The notes beneath the pieces are model-generated. The model had not been told where the DNA came from. It did no database searches and worked only from the letters and a program-made list of their open reading frames with translations. DNA of 64,000 nucleotides from positions 248,001 to 312,000 of the forward strand of contig JAQJVL010000808.1 in NCBI GenBank assembly GCA_035578905.1, in the 5' to 3' direction. Source of the stretch: Stictocephala bisonia. Lineage: Eukaryota; Arthropoda; Insecta; Hemiptera; Membracidae. Below, one piece after another: positions 1 to 11,420 of this stretch. A program made the position numbers and the translations under genes. Position 1 is the stretch's first letter. Each line of letters starts with the position of its first letter.

Positions 1-264
1 TTGCAAGTAAAACGGCTGAGCTTCCCTACTGTTTGATTATACTATACTGTGACGAAATACCCAGATCATCCATATCTTCTGTGATCTACTAATTATTTTG
101 GTTCTTACGAAAGAAATCAATGTCTATATTGTTCAATGCTCAATACTGCATAAAAATTTATATTTCCCAAATTTGAATTATTACAATTAGGTAGTACAAT
201 CAATATAACTTTACAAATTAACTCCCTTTCAACAATATTGTAACTGTTTTGAGAAAGAACTAGC

Positions 265-780
265 TGAAGAATAGAATAAGAATAAGAATATATTTATTTT
301 CTCGAAATATATACATAAAATACATATAATTACATTCAAACATAAAAAGGTTTCTTCTTAATTCTCTGTTAACAAAATAAAACTTATACTACTAGAACAA
401 AACCTTTCATAAATTACATATTTCAAGAAAATACTAGGACCTCCTAAGGCAATGCCTGTTTTAGAGGTTCCTTCTTTTCAAATAAATCTTAATATGCGCA
501 TGAGCAAATAATATTAATTTAAAATAAAAAATCCCAATTCTTCAAAATATAAACACTAATATAAAAACATAAATAGCTTAAACCTTAACTCTAAATTTAA
601 TGTTATCCTAACCCTAACAGTATAGCTATATAATACAATAATAGGAAACAAAATAAAAACGAAACAATTTATGACTAACCAAATATCAGGCTTGGTTAGA
701 CCGGGCGTTTTCCTCGGCTGAGGCTTCACTGAGGCTACAGTATGAATATCTAGCATAGCTAGTCTGACTTAAGCTACTCT
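265..780 (-). mobile_element. Probable 3' end of a non-LTR retroelement
   Basis: Read on the minus strand, this AT-rich stretch ends in an AATAAA-like sequence followed by a short TTATTC-type simple tail at about 265-300. That is how LINE 3' ends look, and the similar GAATAAG...TTTATT start at 16255-16330 suggests a related end there. A 66-residue open frame at 556-756 (minus) has no recognisable domain. The assignment rests only on tail structure and could be wrong. Confidence 0.3.
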
Positions 781-1150
781 TGAAGTAAACTATACCTAAT
801 TAAATGTATGTACAATGTTTGATTCATAAAATGTATGGCAATTCATGTATCTCTATGATGATTAACTTTTAAAAATTGCCGAACATTCGTGTTTTCCTTA
901 AAAAATATTCATGTAGATAACGTGAAAATCGAGCACATAGGGCTTTACCTTGAACTGCAGATACAAAGCTAAGTTTTGAAATAAATGAGTAAAAATATAC
1001 ATGTATGACGAGCACAAATCAAATACATTTTTGTAGTTTTCCGTAACATCTTGCCTGGAACCGTGCAATAAAATGTTTTATAAGTCGAGAAGTGAACAAG
1101 TTTTTCGATCTTCAAATTTAAAAAAAAAATATAAATGACTACAATCAAGC

Positions 1151-2202
1151 TATACAAGATATTTCTGAACTGTTTGATAAGATTTCTTAGTTATTGTTTC
1201 TGGCTCATTTAGGATTACAAAAATATCATATTGAAAGTGTTCAAAACACCCCAGTTATCCGTGCAGACGGCATTTTTTTTTTTTTTTTACTTTTAAATAA
1301 AAAAAGTGTATTAAGATTAAATGTTTTATGGTCCTTTATAACATAAACATCCATTTTGAGAAAAATTATGGGTTTTCCTGTATCAAAAATGTCACAATGG
1401 CGGCCATTTAACGTTTTAAATCCTAAATAAATCAATAATTATATTAAAATCACTAAGAATAGTATTTTTTAGAAAATTCCAATTACAAATTCAATTATAT
1501 AACTTTTTAAAAATCGGATGAAAAACAATAAACAAAAGATCATTTATGTGACAGTATGTACAATGCAATATGCCAGTAAATTGTGTATCACACATTAGCA
1601 GCTGATAATAATAAAGTAATCTGTACTAATCGTACATCAATTAGATATTTACATAAACTTTATTGTTGTACTAGTCTATGTAAATAAGATAATACACTGT
1701 ACTAATAATAAATAAAACTATTACAAATTGCTTTATTATTATCAGCTGTTACATATTGTACTGGTATATTGCATTGTACATACTGTCACATAAATGATGT
1801 TCTTTGTTATTTTTCATCCGATTTTTTAAAAACTTTATATCATCGGATTTGTTTGATTGAATTACCTAAAAAATATTATTCTGTATAATTTTCAATACAA
1901 CTATTGGTTTATGAGCTACTTAGAATTTTTAATTTTAAATGGCCGTCATTTTGAGAATTTTGATACATGAAATTCCATAATTTTTTTCAAAATGGACGTT
2001 AATGTTATAAACGACCATACGTTTCAGCTTAATACACCTTTTTGGTTTTAAGATATACATTTACAAGTAAATCAAGGCAAAATGGCGTCTGCAAGGATAA
2101 CAGAGGTGTTTCGGACACTTGAAACATGATATTTGTAATTCTAAATGAACCAGAAAAATAACTAAGAGAGCTTATCAGAGAGGTCAGAGACACCCTGTAT
2201 AA
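1151..2202. mobile_element. Long-arm foldback (inverted-repeat) element
   Basis: The left arm, about 1151-1616, reads as the reverse complement of the right arm, about 1738-2202. Matching landmarks include TGTGACAGTATGTACAATGC at 1549 against its complement near 1790, and AGCTGATAATAATAAAG against CTTTATTATTATCAGC. The centre of about 120 bp is non-repeated. The right outer end reads CACCCTGTATA, matching the terminus of the element at 15735-17657. There is no coding capacity, so this is a non-autonomous element. Arms diverge by indels and point changes, so it is not recent. Confidence 0.75.
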
Positions 2203-2644
2203 TATGTTACATGAATGAGAACGGAAAGGTAAGTATTTTATTATTATTAAAAACTCAATATAAGAAAGACGTTAAGTATTTTTAACATAGTTCGTAGTTG
2301 TAACCTTTTAAGATTAAATAAGAAACTTGTTTATTTACTTTCATAACCCCTATGATAAGAAAGGATCAATAATCAGTAAGTATGGTTTGTTTGAGATATA
2401 CACCGATGTAAAACTTGTCCTTAATGAAATGCTATAAACGTATTTTAATTAATTTTCCCCTACTTACTGAATGAAAAGTTACAAAAATACGAAAGTGAAA
2501 TGATAAACTCTGTATTATTTTTCTTCAAACACAATCAGGGTGTTACATATGGTGGGGCTGGCTCAAGGTTTTCATACAACAGGTTGTCTCATTCTCATAT
2601 GGTATATATAAGCCGAGTTGTGATGTCAGAGGGAGACCTCCGAC

Positions 2645-2732
2645 CACAGAGTAAGTGTATTACCACAGAATATGTATATTCTGTGGTATTACTATAGATC
2701 TCCTGTCTATGGTATTACCCACTTACTCTGTG
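2645..2732. repeat. Nested perfect inverted repeats (hairpin)
   Basis: Inner arms of 13 bp, TACCACAGAATAT at 2661-2673 and its complement at 2676-2688, are separated by 2 nt. They sit inside outer 13-bp arms, CACAGAGTAAGTG at 2645-2657 and its complement at 2720-2732. The inner arm motif also resembles the sequence just inside the outer arms (ATTACC / GGTAAT). The structure is seen directly; its function is unknown. Confidence 0.7.
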
Positions 2733-2852
2733 CCTCCAACACAGCATGCTGAACAATTAAAACTACATTCTAAAAACCATTACTGTATTGTTTTCAAGAG
2801 TGTTTGAAATTATTTAAATCTCGGGTATATTATACGGCTATTATTACAAATT

Positions 2853-3138
2853 GGTCGGTAGCGTAGTTGGTTCAATCCCAGCTTCATGTGCTAAAGGTTC
2901 TCAGTTCGATCCCAATCAGAGTCAATACATTTTGAGAAGGATCAGTTGATAACCACCGGCTGTTCATTTGTCATTGGGCTATTAATTAATGACACTTTCT
3001 AAGGAATAGTCGGCCTTAGTTTGTAACAATGACTGCATTCGCTCATATTCACTCATCACACTCATTCGAAATCCATATTCGCCCATATCTTGACGATCGG
3101 CGTCTTATGAATAAATAAATAAATAAAATAAATGCAAC
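2853..3138 (+). mobile_element. tRNA-derived SINE
   Basis: The head carries a box A-like TAGCGTAGTTGG and a box B-like GTTCGATCC, as in RNA polymerase III promoters of tRNA-derived SINEs. The body is followed by GACGATCGGCGTCTTATGAATA and an (AATA)n tail. Two further copies are recognisable: a degraded one at 22700-22940 (+) and one at 28785-28990 (-). They share the body phrase ending in GGCGTCTT. The common body and tail support a real SINE family. Confidence 0.75.
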
Positions 3139-5654
3139 AGTGCGCCTCACTTCAGGCGTTTCATAATCATAGTCATATGAATTTACAATTATTCAAAACA
3201 AAGCCATACTACAGTATAAAACACCATACTCAAAATTAATCAACAACGCAGACGGAATTGTCATCGAGGTACGGGTATCACATGTTTTACATCGTTCCGG
3301 TTTGTTTTGTTTACAGCACTCAAGGTAGAAAAACGCAGGTGAGGCCTCCCTATGACGTAATTGCTACCTGCGCGATATGGATGCTATTTGTACGAAACAA
3401 CCTGTTGTATAGTAACCTTGATATATTTTTATGTGTAATAGTAAGCTAAACATGAAGAATAATATTTTTTCAATTTCCGCTTTGTTTAGCAGCTAGAGGC
3501 AATTTGTTTTTTTCATAAAACAATTTATATAATTTATTGGTATCTTTACGACTGTTACAAAACTCGGTACCGTATATGGGTTCATGTTAGAAGGTTGTAA
3601 GTATTTAATAAAAAATATTTTTAAATTATCTTTATTATTTTCAAAATTTATCTCGATTATTTTCAAAATTACGGACATTTTATTTTAATTTTAACAAATA
3701 TAAAAAAAACACTGGTTTTATAAAAATTGTGTAAGATACAAAACAGTTTTTAAATAAGTACCTTTACCTTTCCAATGATACCTCATTTATAAACCTGTTA
3801 AGAAATAACAATTTTATGAAATAACATTAATTCACATGCAGTTCAAATACTGACAAATTACTATCTGACCGCGTTAAGAATGAATGAGGGAAGTGCACTG
3901 GATTGCCTGAAAGGTTGGATCTGTTTGTTGATCATTAAGATTACAAACATATGTTTATGTCAGGTATTGGCCAGCCTATTATTAATAACTTAATTATTAT
4001 TACCGGTACTACCTGTACTGTGAATAACCTCAGATTTTAAGAAATGTTATAGGTTCAATAATTTACAAGTACACTTCAGTCAATTTGCAAATTAACTTCT
4101 TCTTTATAAAACGTTTTCTTTATGGTCTTTTAAACCTTGTCATATTTATTTTGATTAAGACAGATATAAATAAAAAAGTAAATAAAATAAACTACACTAA
4201 ATAAACTTCATTGATTTGAAACAAAATGGATATTAAAAAGTAAATAAAATAAATTACACTAACTAAATACAATATTCATTGTAATCATAAACTTAAAAAT
4301 CGCAGTTTTTAATTTAAAATTATTTGAACAACATCGTTGAGTACAATAAACATTGCTGTGTCTAAATTATTTATCATATGTTTGCATTAAAACCTTACAG
4401 GTTATCCGGTGTATTTTCTTACGCGCATTTTTAACGCGTCAGACAGTAGTAAGTTAGCCACTTAGTTTTTCATAGGAAGACATTAATTTATTTTTTTTAA
4501 TTTAAGGAATTTTAAAATGTACACCTTCTGTAATTTATAACATTATAAAATCAAGGTATTTCAGCTCCACATCTAAATTTAGTGGCATAAACAATTAATT
4601 ATTAATATTAATATTTACTTAGTATATTCATGCTTATATATCCTGGCATTAAACCTTCGGCGTGCTGTTACCAACAAAGCATCAGCTGTTATCAAATGAT
4701 ACTTTTCTGAACTGTCATCATGTTCTTTTTCTCCCACCCAGAACTCTGGTAGCTCAAGCAGCTGGCTTTGAGCTGAGAAATGTTGTGTCGTACATTACAT
4801 TAATCTTTTAGGGTAGGTCGAGTAATTTCAAACACAATGAATTAGGTCGTTTACATAAATGTTTATTTTTAATTTGAATCTCATTTTACAGGTTTTGTTG
4901 TATTTAACGTTCTAAAGGGTAAGTTAATAGCTGTTGTAATGCTATTTATGTAGATTAGGTTAATGAATCTTAAGAGATGTTGATATGTTTCTGTTTTTAT
5001 GACATTTTTAATTACAGTTGACCTCCTTATAAAGAAAACTTATAGTCTATTTCTCAATATTTAGTCTTTTGTTTCATCCTTACGATTTATTGCTAGACAA
5101 TAATTTCTATTATTACGTCAAATGTTCAGATAGTGCCTAATTACAATACAATTAAAGATTAATTTACCCAAACTCTGCATAACCAATTAACAGTAAATAT
5201 TGTAACTGTCAATTAGTGGGCTATTTTTATCCAACCTAATAACATTTGGAATATAATTTTACCAACTGGACTCAATTGATCAATCGTGTATAGTTTAGTT
5301 AAAAATCAACCTCTGGAAAAATTAGTGGGAACCCACCCAGCAACATTACCATCTAGTAATCAGAAAACCAAAATAAGTTCATACTTCTTTTAAAATTAGG
5401 GAATTTTAGTTGAAAAATATTTAAATTTTTAGAGATAGACTGCTTGTCTATCTAATCTTAAACAACCATTATTAAAATAAAAGTGTTAGGTACTGCAATT
5501 TCTTTCCACCCCAAAATAATTTAAATTTACTATTTGTAAGTGGTCAAAATTGAATTATATTATCAAAAGAGATAATTTCATAATACAGAAAACTTGTTAT
5601 TCGCCGGTAAATCGAAAACTTGATTTATACAAGAAAATTAATAAATTAAACTTT
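3139..5654. other. Intergenic stretch with no recognised feature
   Basis: AT-rich, with short open frames only and no domain, tandem array or inverted repeat that I can support. Several copies of TAAAT-rich sequence are low-complexity only. Confidence 0.4.
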
Positions 5655-6003
5655 TTCACACTTTGACTGCCAACTACGTTAATTAACGTAGCGCGGCAAT
5701 GTCACGTCTGGCGGCCTACGTTGAATTATGTAGCACACCTGCTTCAAATGCATTGGTTTAGCTATTGCTGGGGTACGTCGTGTCACTAGCCGCTTTTTGT
5801 ACAAGTTTTTGTGCTAAAGAGTAGTTTGTTTTCCGTTCCTGTCATAGGCTACTTGTATGAGAGGTGACCATTAAGTTGCGCAATTATGTAGTTTTTCTGT
5901 ATTCAACATCTTGAATTGTTATTTTTGATAATGGTTACTGTGCACTTTCAAGACAATTCTGGAAATATAATTTCCTGTTAAAAAAGTGGTGAAATATTAG
6001 TTA
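5655..6003 (+). mobile_element. Possible piggyBac-like terminal fragment
   Basis: After a TTAA at about 5646 there is ACTTTGACTGCC and then a perfect 18-bp palindrome CTACGTTAATTAACGTAG at 5674-5691. A weaker one of the same design, CTACGTTGAATTATGTAG, lies about 40 bp on. The TTAA-flanked element at 52212-52874 has the same layout: a CCCTTT-type end followed by two palindromes based on ACGT. The far end was not found; the mariner at 6004 lies immediately downstream. Confidence 0.35.
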
Positions 6004-6101
6004 CGAGGGTAATCCAAAAAGTAACCTCCGTTTTGAAATAAAAACTAATCCAGTAAAGATAGAACAATTTTATTATATACATCTTAAACTACAACTTAAC
6101 T

Positions 6102-7342
6102 TTATTTTTCCACATAGTCACCAAATCGATTTAAGCACTTGTCATATCTTTTGACAGTCTTATCAATTCCCTCCTTATAAAAATCTGCCGCCTGTGAGTA
6201 GAGCCAACCTGTCATTGCGTTTTGTAGTTCTTCGTTACCTTTGTGTATATATCTATGCTTATTTTATTTTATTTTTAGTCATATTTTAAACACAATGAAC
6301 CATGTTGACGCATTGTATGCAACAATTGTTGTAGTCCACAATAAAGATCTTGAATTGAATTGAATTGAATTGAATTGAATTGAATTGAATTCGTCGCTTT
6401 AGAATCGCTGCGAGGCAAGCCCCGACTTCATGTACGGAAACAAGTGAAAATCACTTGGAGCCAAGTGATCAAGCCGGGCTATATGATGGATGATCAAAAA
6501 CGTCCCAATTAAACGTTTTCAAATGTTCACTTGTTCTCCGAGCAGTGTGAGGTTGAGCATTGCCATGCAAAAACACAACACCAGATGTCAGGAGGCCACG
6601 ACGCTTGTTTTGAATCGCTCTTCTCAGCTGTTTTAACGTTTCGCAGTAAACTTCAGATGTAAAGGTCTTGCCATGTTCCATAAATTCAATGAGCAAAATG
6701 CCCTTGGAATCCCAGAAAACCTTTGCCATGAGCTTCCTTGCTGACAATGTTTGACGGGCTTTCTTTGGCTTGTTTGGAGATGCGGTATGACCCCATTGCA
6801 TTGATTGCTGTTTTGTCTCAGCATTCACGTAGGCCACCCAAGTCTCATCTCCGGTAACGATTCTGTTTAAAAAATCTGCTTCTTCCAAGTCATACTGAAA
6901 GAGAAATTAAATGGCAGACGACATTCTTTTTGTCTTATGGTCGTCAGAGAGCAGTTTCGGTAACCAACAAGCACAAAACTTGTGGTACCCCAGTTTTTCT
7001 TTCACTATCTCGTGTAAGAGGCTTCGAGAAACTTCAGGAAAGTGGTCAGAAAGTTCCGAGATCATGAATCGACGATTCTCACGAACCTTTTCGTTCACTT
7101 TGCTTAGAAGGTCATTACTGACAAGCGAAGGCCTACCACTTCTTTCTTCATCGTGAATGTTTTTTCTACCATTTTTAAAAAGCCGTACCCACTAATGAAC
7201 TACACCTTCACTCATAATGTTTGGGCCATAAACGGCACACAATTCATGATGAATTTCGGCTGCTGAGTGAATTTTTTGCCAATAGAACTTGTATAACACT
7301 ACGTACTTCACACTTGGCGGGATTTTCTACCGCCGCACTCAT
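6102..7342 (-). pseudogene. mariner D,D34D transposase pseudogene
   Basis: The minus-strand reading starts at an ATG at 7342 (MSAAVENP...), shows the helix-turn-helix region (7098-6907: RRFMISELSDHFPEVSRS) and then the catalytic core. The first catalytic motif TGDETWV is intact. The second, normally HDNA, reads HGNAQPH, so the aspartate is lost. The third region (LAPSDFHLF) is present after a frameshift near 6470. The C-terminal end GDYVEK with a stop at 6102-6104 lies beyond the insertion at 6239-6392. There is also a frameshift in the N-terminal part and an in-frame stop before 7180. The protein would not be active. Family membership is clear from motif order and length (about 345 codons). 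Confidence 0.9.
6239..6392 (+). mobile_element. Retroelement 3' tail nested in the mariner
   Basis: About 150 bp interrupt the mariner C-terminal coding sequence and end in AATAAAGATCTTGAATTG followed by about eight AATTG units. An AATAAAG plus microsatellite tail is typical of some insect LINE/SINE 3' ends. A similar phrase (AATAAAGATATTTCAATACAATTGAATTG) occurs at 23205-23235. The mariner reads coherently on either side, so the insertion came later. Confidence 0.6.
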
Positions 7343-7506
7343 GTTTTAAGGCTGTAACTGGACAACGCGTGATCGTATGATGCTCCACCTTGCACAGTTA
7401 GAAGCGTACTGAGCTGCTGCGCGCGCCGATGTCAGTATGGCGCGCCTACCCCCACTACTTCTCACGCTATGAACAAACGGCGGTTACTTTCTGGACAACC
7501 CTCGTA

Positions 7507-8150
7507 ATATCCATTGAAGAGGTTGATTTGAACTGCAGAAAATTTTTTTCTAATGAAAAATTGAAAACTTGCTTTTATCTGATAGACTTGGTGAAAAAAC
7601 CCAAATTAAAAAAATAATTTAGTTCAAATTTAATGTTTTTTATGCAGGACATGAATGTATCATTGGTTTTGCAGTAAAATTACTTTTTGGCTCAAACAAT
7701 ACACTTTGCAATTACCTAACTAAACATAACCTGTTATCCTAACTTACTAATTACTCAAGAAAAACTTGTAATTTGTGTTATCATCCTGCATATGGCCATC
7801 ATAGGTGATTCGTCACAAAATTAGTAACTGGTTTTGTGAAAACATACAACTCCTTTTCGATTAAACTTATCACCAAGTTGATCTGTGTAACATCAAGCCT
7901 GAAGAACTTAGAAAATTGGCCTCATCAGAACGAAGGTGATTTTCTATTAATATGTTATAAAATTCTAAAATCTGTTATCATTATTTTCCCTGCTAATTAA
8001 TAATTCAATATTTGCTTTTCATAGCATATTTTACACATAGCACTAACACTACTCCTTTCGCCACCAAAGACAATCTTTCACTGATCTAATAATGACAACG
8101 AATAGACATGTCTGGGAAAATGGCCCCCTGTTATCGACGCTGAGCGATCT
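7507..8150. other. No recognised feature
   Basis: AT-rich sequence between the mariner and the RNase H debris. A 62-residue open frame at 7429-7617 overlaps the mariner end and has no domain. Confidence 0.35.
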
Positions 8151-8890
8151 TTGCTAAGTGATAGATGCCTCTGGGAAAATAGGCCTTTGAATTTAGAGAG
8201 GACTGGAGACTTAAGGATAGCAACATTCCCACGACCAAAATACCCTTGTCAATGGGGAAGTCTGGGGAGATGCTGCACGATCTACCAGGCCAATATCTTT
8301 GAAATCTTTATCTGTGCCCAACAAGAGCTAGCAAAACAAGTCATGGGCAAAAAGATCTGTATTATATCAGACAGTCAAGCGGCTCTTAAAGCTCTTGACT
8401 CATGCCAATTTACCTCAAGACTTACATGGGAGTGTTTTCAAACTTTGTGTACCTTGGCGCACCTCAATAATGTTCAATTGAGATGGGTTCCAGGGAACAG
8501 TGGCTTCACAGGCAAGAAAGATGATCTCTTCTCCTAGCTAAAATAGGAGCGAGGACTTCATTTGTATTGCCCGAACCAGTATGTGGCATTGGACTTACCA
8601 CTGCCAAGACTGAAATACTGAACTTGGCAAGAAATCGTCACCAAAGCAGAAGGCAGCAGTTTCACGCTGTCTTTGTAAAATCTTTTGTGAGTGCTCGCTG
8701 CCATGAATTGGAATGACATCAGGATGTTGATTGCTTATATATGAATAAATGATACTATATACTAACTGGACATGGCCAATACAGGAAACATATGGCAAAG
8801 ATTGGTATCTATAGAGAAAACACCAGTTGCTGGCTTTGTGGTGAGGCTCTTGAATCTTCTGAACATCTGTTAACTGAGTGCAAAGCTCAG
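8151..8890 (+). pseudogene. Non-LTR retrotransposon RNase H and C-terminal remnant
   Basis: The frame at 8151-8537 contains a decayed FQAE-like motif (YQANIFEI), an intact SDSQAALKAL motif and WVPGNSGF, the usual order in RNase H domains of R1/LOA/Jockey-like LINEs. The following NE.AD motif is broken by a frameshift. Further on (about 8760-8890) are CWLCGEALESSEHLL and the cysteine/histidine pattern common at the end of these polyproteins. There is no reverse transcriptase domain here, so this is a 5'-truncated dead copy. It resembles the better-preserved copy at 32660-34133 in layout. Confidence 0.75.
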
Positions 8891-9390
8891 GAAAAGGAGA
8901 ATTTTCAGTGTTGAGTTCTCAGAAAAAAAGAATGGTAGCTAGCCTGGGGAAACACATTTCAGAGCTGGTTAACACATTTGCTGCGGCAGCCCCCACTGGG
9001 AAGCTTAGACTGGCCCAGCCATTCGTCGTATTTGTTTTGTTCCGCCTAGCATCATTGCCTGGTAACCTAACCTTACTTGCCGCGTTGTTAGTTTCAAGTT
9101 CTAAGACCTCTACCATATAGCTGAGCCCCCACCGGAGGCTGTGTAACGTGTCACGCTGTTCTTATAGACTAATACTTATATTACTGCTGCTTTGTGTTGT
9201 GTGTGTATATATTGTATTACTGTCTGTAAATATATTTTAATCATTGTGACTAAATTATTTGTGTGTATTTTGAAGATTATTTTACTGCCGAACTCTGAAA
9301 ATTGTTGACTACTAACTAAGGACATCTAACTTGTGTAAATAGTGTTAAATATCATTATATTTTTTATATACTATTTTTCATATCAATAAC

Positions 9391-9880
9391 AATGGATCCT
9401 AATGTTCCTGGGTCCTCAAGAGGTGTGCATGTGCGTGAGTCATTTCAGAATGAAGACTCTCGATGACTGACATTTCAAATAATGATAATAGTTCTGATGT
9501 AGTCGGATATGTATACTAGTGATGATGACCCTAAAGTAGGTGTGTCCGCTCCAACATGGTGCATAACTACTAGTGGAGCCGACTCCAAAAAAAAATTAAC
9601 TTCTATGACTTTAGATTGGAAGTGATCAGAGGCCTTTTGCCACAAAATGCAGCACTGGTCCCCAGCCCATCAGCACGTAGAAGAGTTACAGGTGTAGCTC
9701 ACATGCCCAAAAAGAGTGAAGAGCGGGATGCCACAAACAGACTGAAGAGGAAACAGTGCAGGGTGTGCACTAAACAAGGGTAGAAGACAAAAACCTCGTA
9801 CTATTGTAACGAATGCCCAGAAACTCCAGGCCTTTGCTTCGGAGAATGTTTTAAATAATTTCACGAAGTTGCATAAGATA
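9391..9880 (+). pseudogene. piggyBac-like transposase remnant, middle deleted
   Basis: The start (MDPNVPGSSRG) and an acidic SDDDP-type stretch are followed directly by what looks like the extreme C-terminus: basic spacer, then KRKQCRVCTKQG, a stop, YYCNECPETPGLCFGECFK and the terminal stop at 9855-9857. The last part matches the cysteine-rich zinc-binding tail of piggyBac transposases (paired CxxC, GLC..CF). The catalytic DDD core is missing, so this would be an internally deleted, non-autonomous derivative. Matching TTAA-flanked ends were not found. Several stops and shifts show age. Confidence 0.75.
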
Positions 9881-10612
9881 GGACCATAAGTAGGTGGGTT
9901 GTGTATATAGTGTATAATATATGTTAATAAACATTTTTTATTTTTTTCAAAAGTTATAACATGTAAAAGTAAGATAAAAACATTACCACTGTTTGAACAT
10001 TGATGTTCATGTTCAACCCTCAGTGATAATAATAAGGGTTTTAAACTATTATATATTGCAAATAAGGTGAACTACAAGTATTTTACGTAAAAAAGAACGT
10101 TTTGTACAATAAAACGACATTCCAAGTGATTTTGTGTGGGTCAAACAACGATGATCGAGCGCTAGGTGCTGCGCCCCCACCGGTGGGTGCCAAACTTATG
10201 ACGTCATTTCTACAAAGAAAACGTCAAAGAATGAGGCTGTTACAAACTTCATTCAACTTCATACACCTAATTGTAAGTTTTACTGTAATAAAAATATTCA
10301 GCACCCTCAACATCCAATTGGTGAATTTTCAGCAGTAAATGTGTTAAGCCACTTGGAATAGTTACCCCATTCTAGTAGGTAACAGAGGAGCACAATAAAC
10401 CCAAGGTTAAATTGCAATCTAGGAATGGCCTTAGAGCTCTCATTTCCCCTCAACAAACTTAACATAAACTTCACAAAAATTTGGGGTTTGCGTTAAATTT
10501 GGGTGCCTGGCCTCCAAGACAGTGAAAATATACCTGAATTTGGGTTTTATGTTAAATAGTTTGTGTTTGTAAGGATTGTGTAGTGGCTGCTAATTGCAAT
10601 TTGCCACAAAAG

Positions 10613-10957
10613 TAATATTTCCGTTATATCTCGAGAAATAATTTGTATAGACCTAAATAGCTTTAAAATTCATGTTCATTCTAAAAAACATGTCAAATTA
10701 TAAAAAAAAGATGATTAAAAATCATATAAATAACAGAAATATGTCAAAAATACAAATAAGTTGTGACATTGCTTTTTTTAAATGTTCGTTAAAGCAATTT
10801 CCTAACTTATTGTACTGTTGACATATTTCTTTTATTTCTATGATTATTTTAATCATTTTTTAAAAATTTGATGTGTTTTTTACAATGAACACAAATTTGA
10901 AAACTATTTATATCTATGACAATTATTTTTTGAGATATAACATAATTTCCCCATAGT
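10613..10957. repeat. Compact inverted repeat (about 340 bp)
   Basis: The left arm about 10613-10775 and right arm about 10785-10957 are imperfect reverse complements of each other. For example, GTTATATCTCGAGAAATAAT on the left faces ATTATTTTTTGAGATATAAC on the right, and ATGTTCATTCTAAAAAACAT faces its complement near 10880. There is almost no spacer, so a transcript would fold into one long hairpin. No coding capacity. Probably a foldback MITE. Confidence 0.75.
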
Positions 10958-11341
10958 AAAAAGCATCTCTCGTGAAAATATAGACAATTATATAGTTGTT
11001 GGCAATGCTACAAATGTCCAACTCCTATACACGGTTTTACATTCTTTTGTAAAATAAGAATGTCATGTACATGATGGTAGGTCCCCATACTTACAGTCCA
11101 TATGTGATTGGCAAAAACACTGAAATATGATGCCAACAATTGTAATCTAAAATTTCCCTTGGCTTCCAAATTAAGTAATTTACACAGTTAATTAGTGTGT
11201 AGTTAAATCTCTGTTTGTAGTTTAGAATTAAATTTGGTACATCTATTGGAAAGCCTGACAATTTTACTTTCTGGTTATCTTTGAAATGTTTAAGAATTGG
11301 TCATTTTTTTGCTTATTCTCTTTTGAAAATTGAAACCAACA

Positions 11342-11420
11342 TACAGTAAACCTCGTTTTCCCGGACCAAAATTATCCGGTTTCTGGTTTCTACGGATCAG
11401 CTGACCGATCTGATGGACGG
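11342..11420. mobile_element. pogo/Tigger-like terminal repeat fragment
   Basis: TACAGTAAACCTCG and then CGGACCAAAATTATCCGG resemble the TA-flanked CAGTNGAACC... ends of pogo-group elements, compare the element at 16526-17321. A matching opposite end was not found, so this is called as a solitary end. Confidence 0.4.

Larger units (their letters stand above)
6004..7504 (-). mobile_element. mariner-family DNA transposon (decayed)
   Basis: The terminal inverted repeats CGAGGGTAATCCAAAAAGTAAC (left) and the complement of GTTACTTTCTGGACAACCCTCG (right) are flanked by the TA dinucleotide typical of mariner insertion (6002-6003 and 7505-7506). The interior carries a minus-strand mariner transposase with frameshifts and stops. 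A retroelement tail is inserted near the 3' end of the gene at 6239-6392. Confidence 0.92.

Noticed and set aside
2853..2930. Functional tRNA gene
   Set aside because: Box A and B are present but no cloverleaf closes, and the sequence continues into a SINE body and AATA tail.
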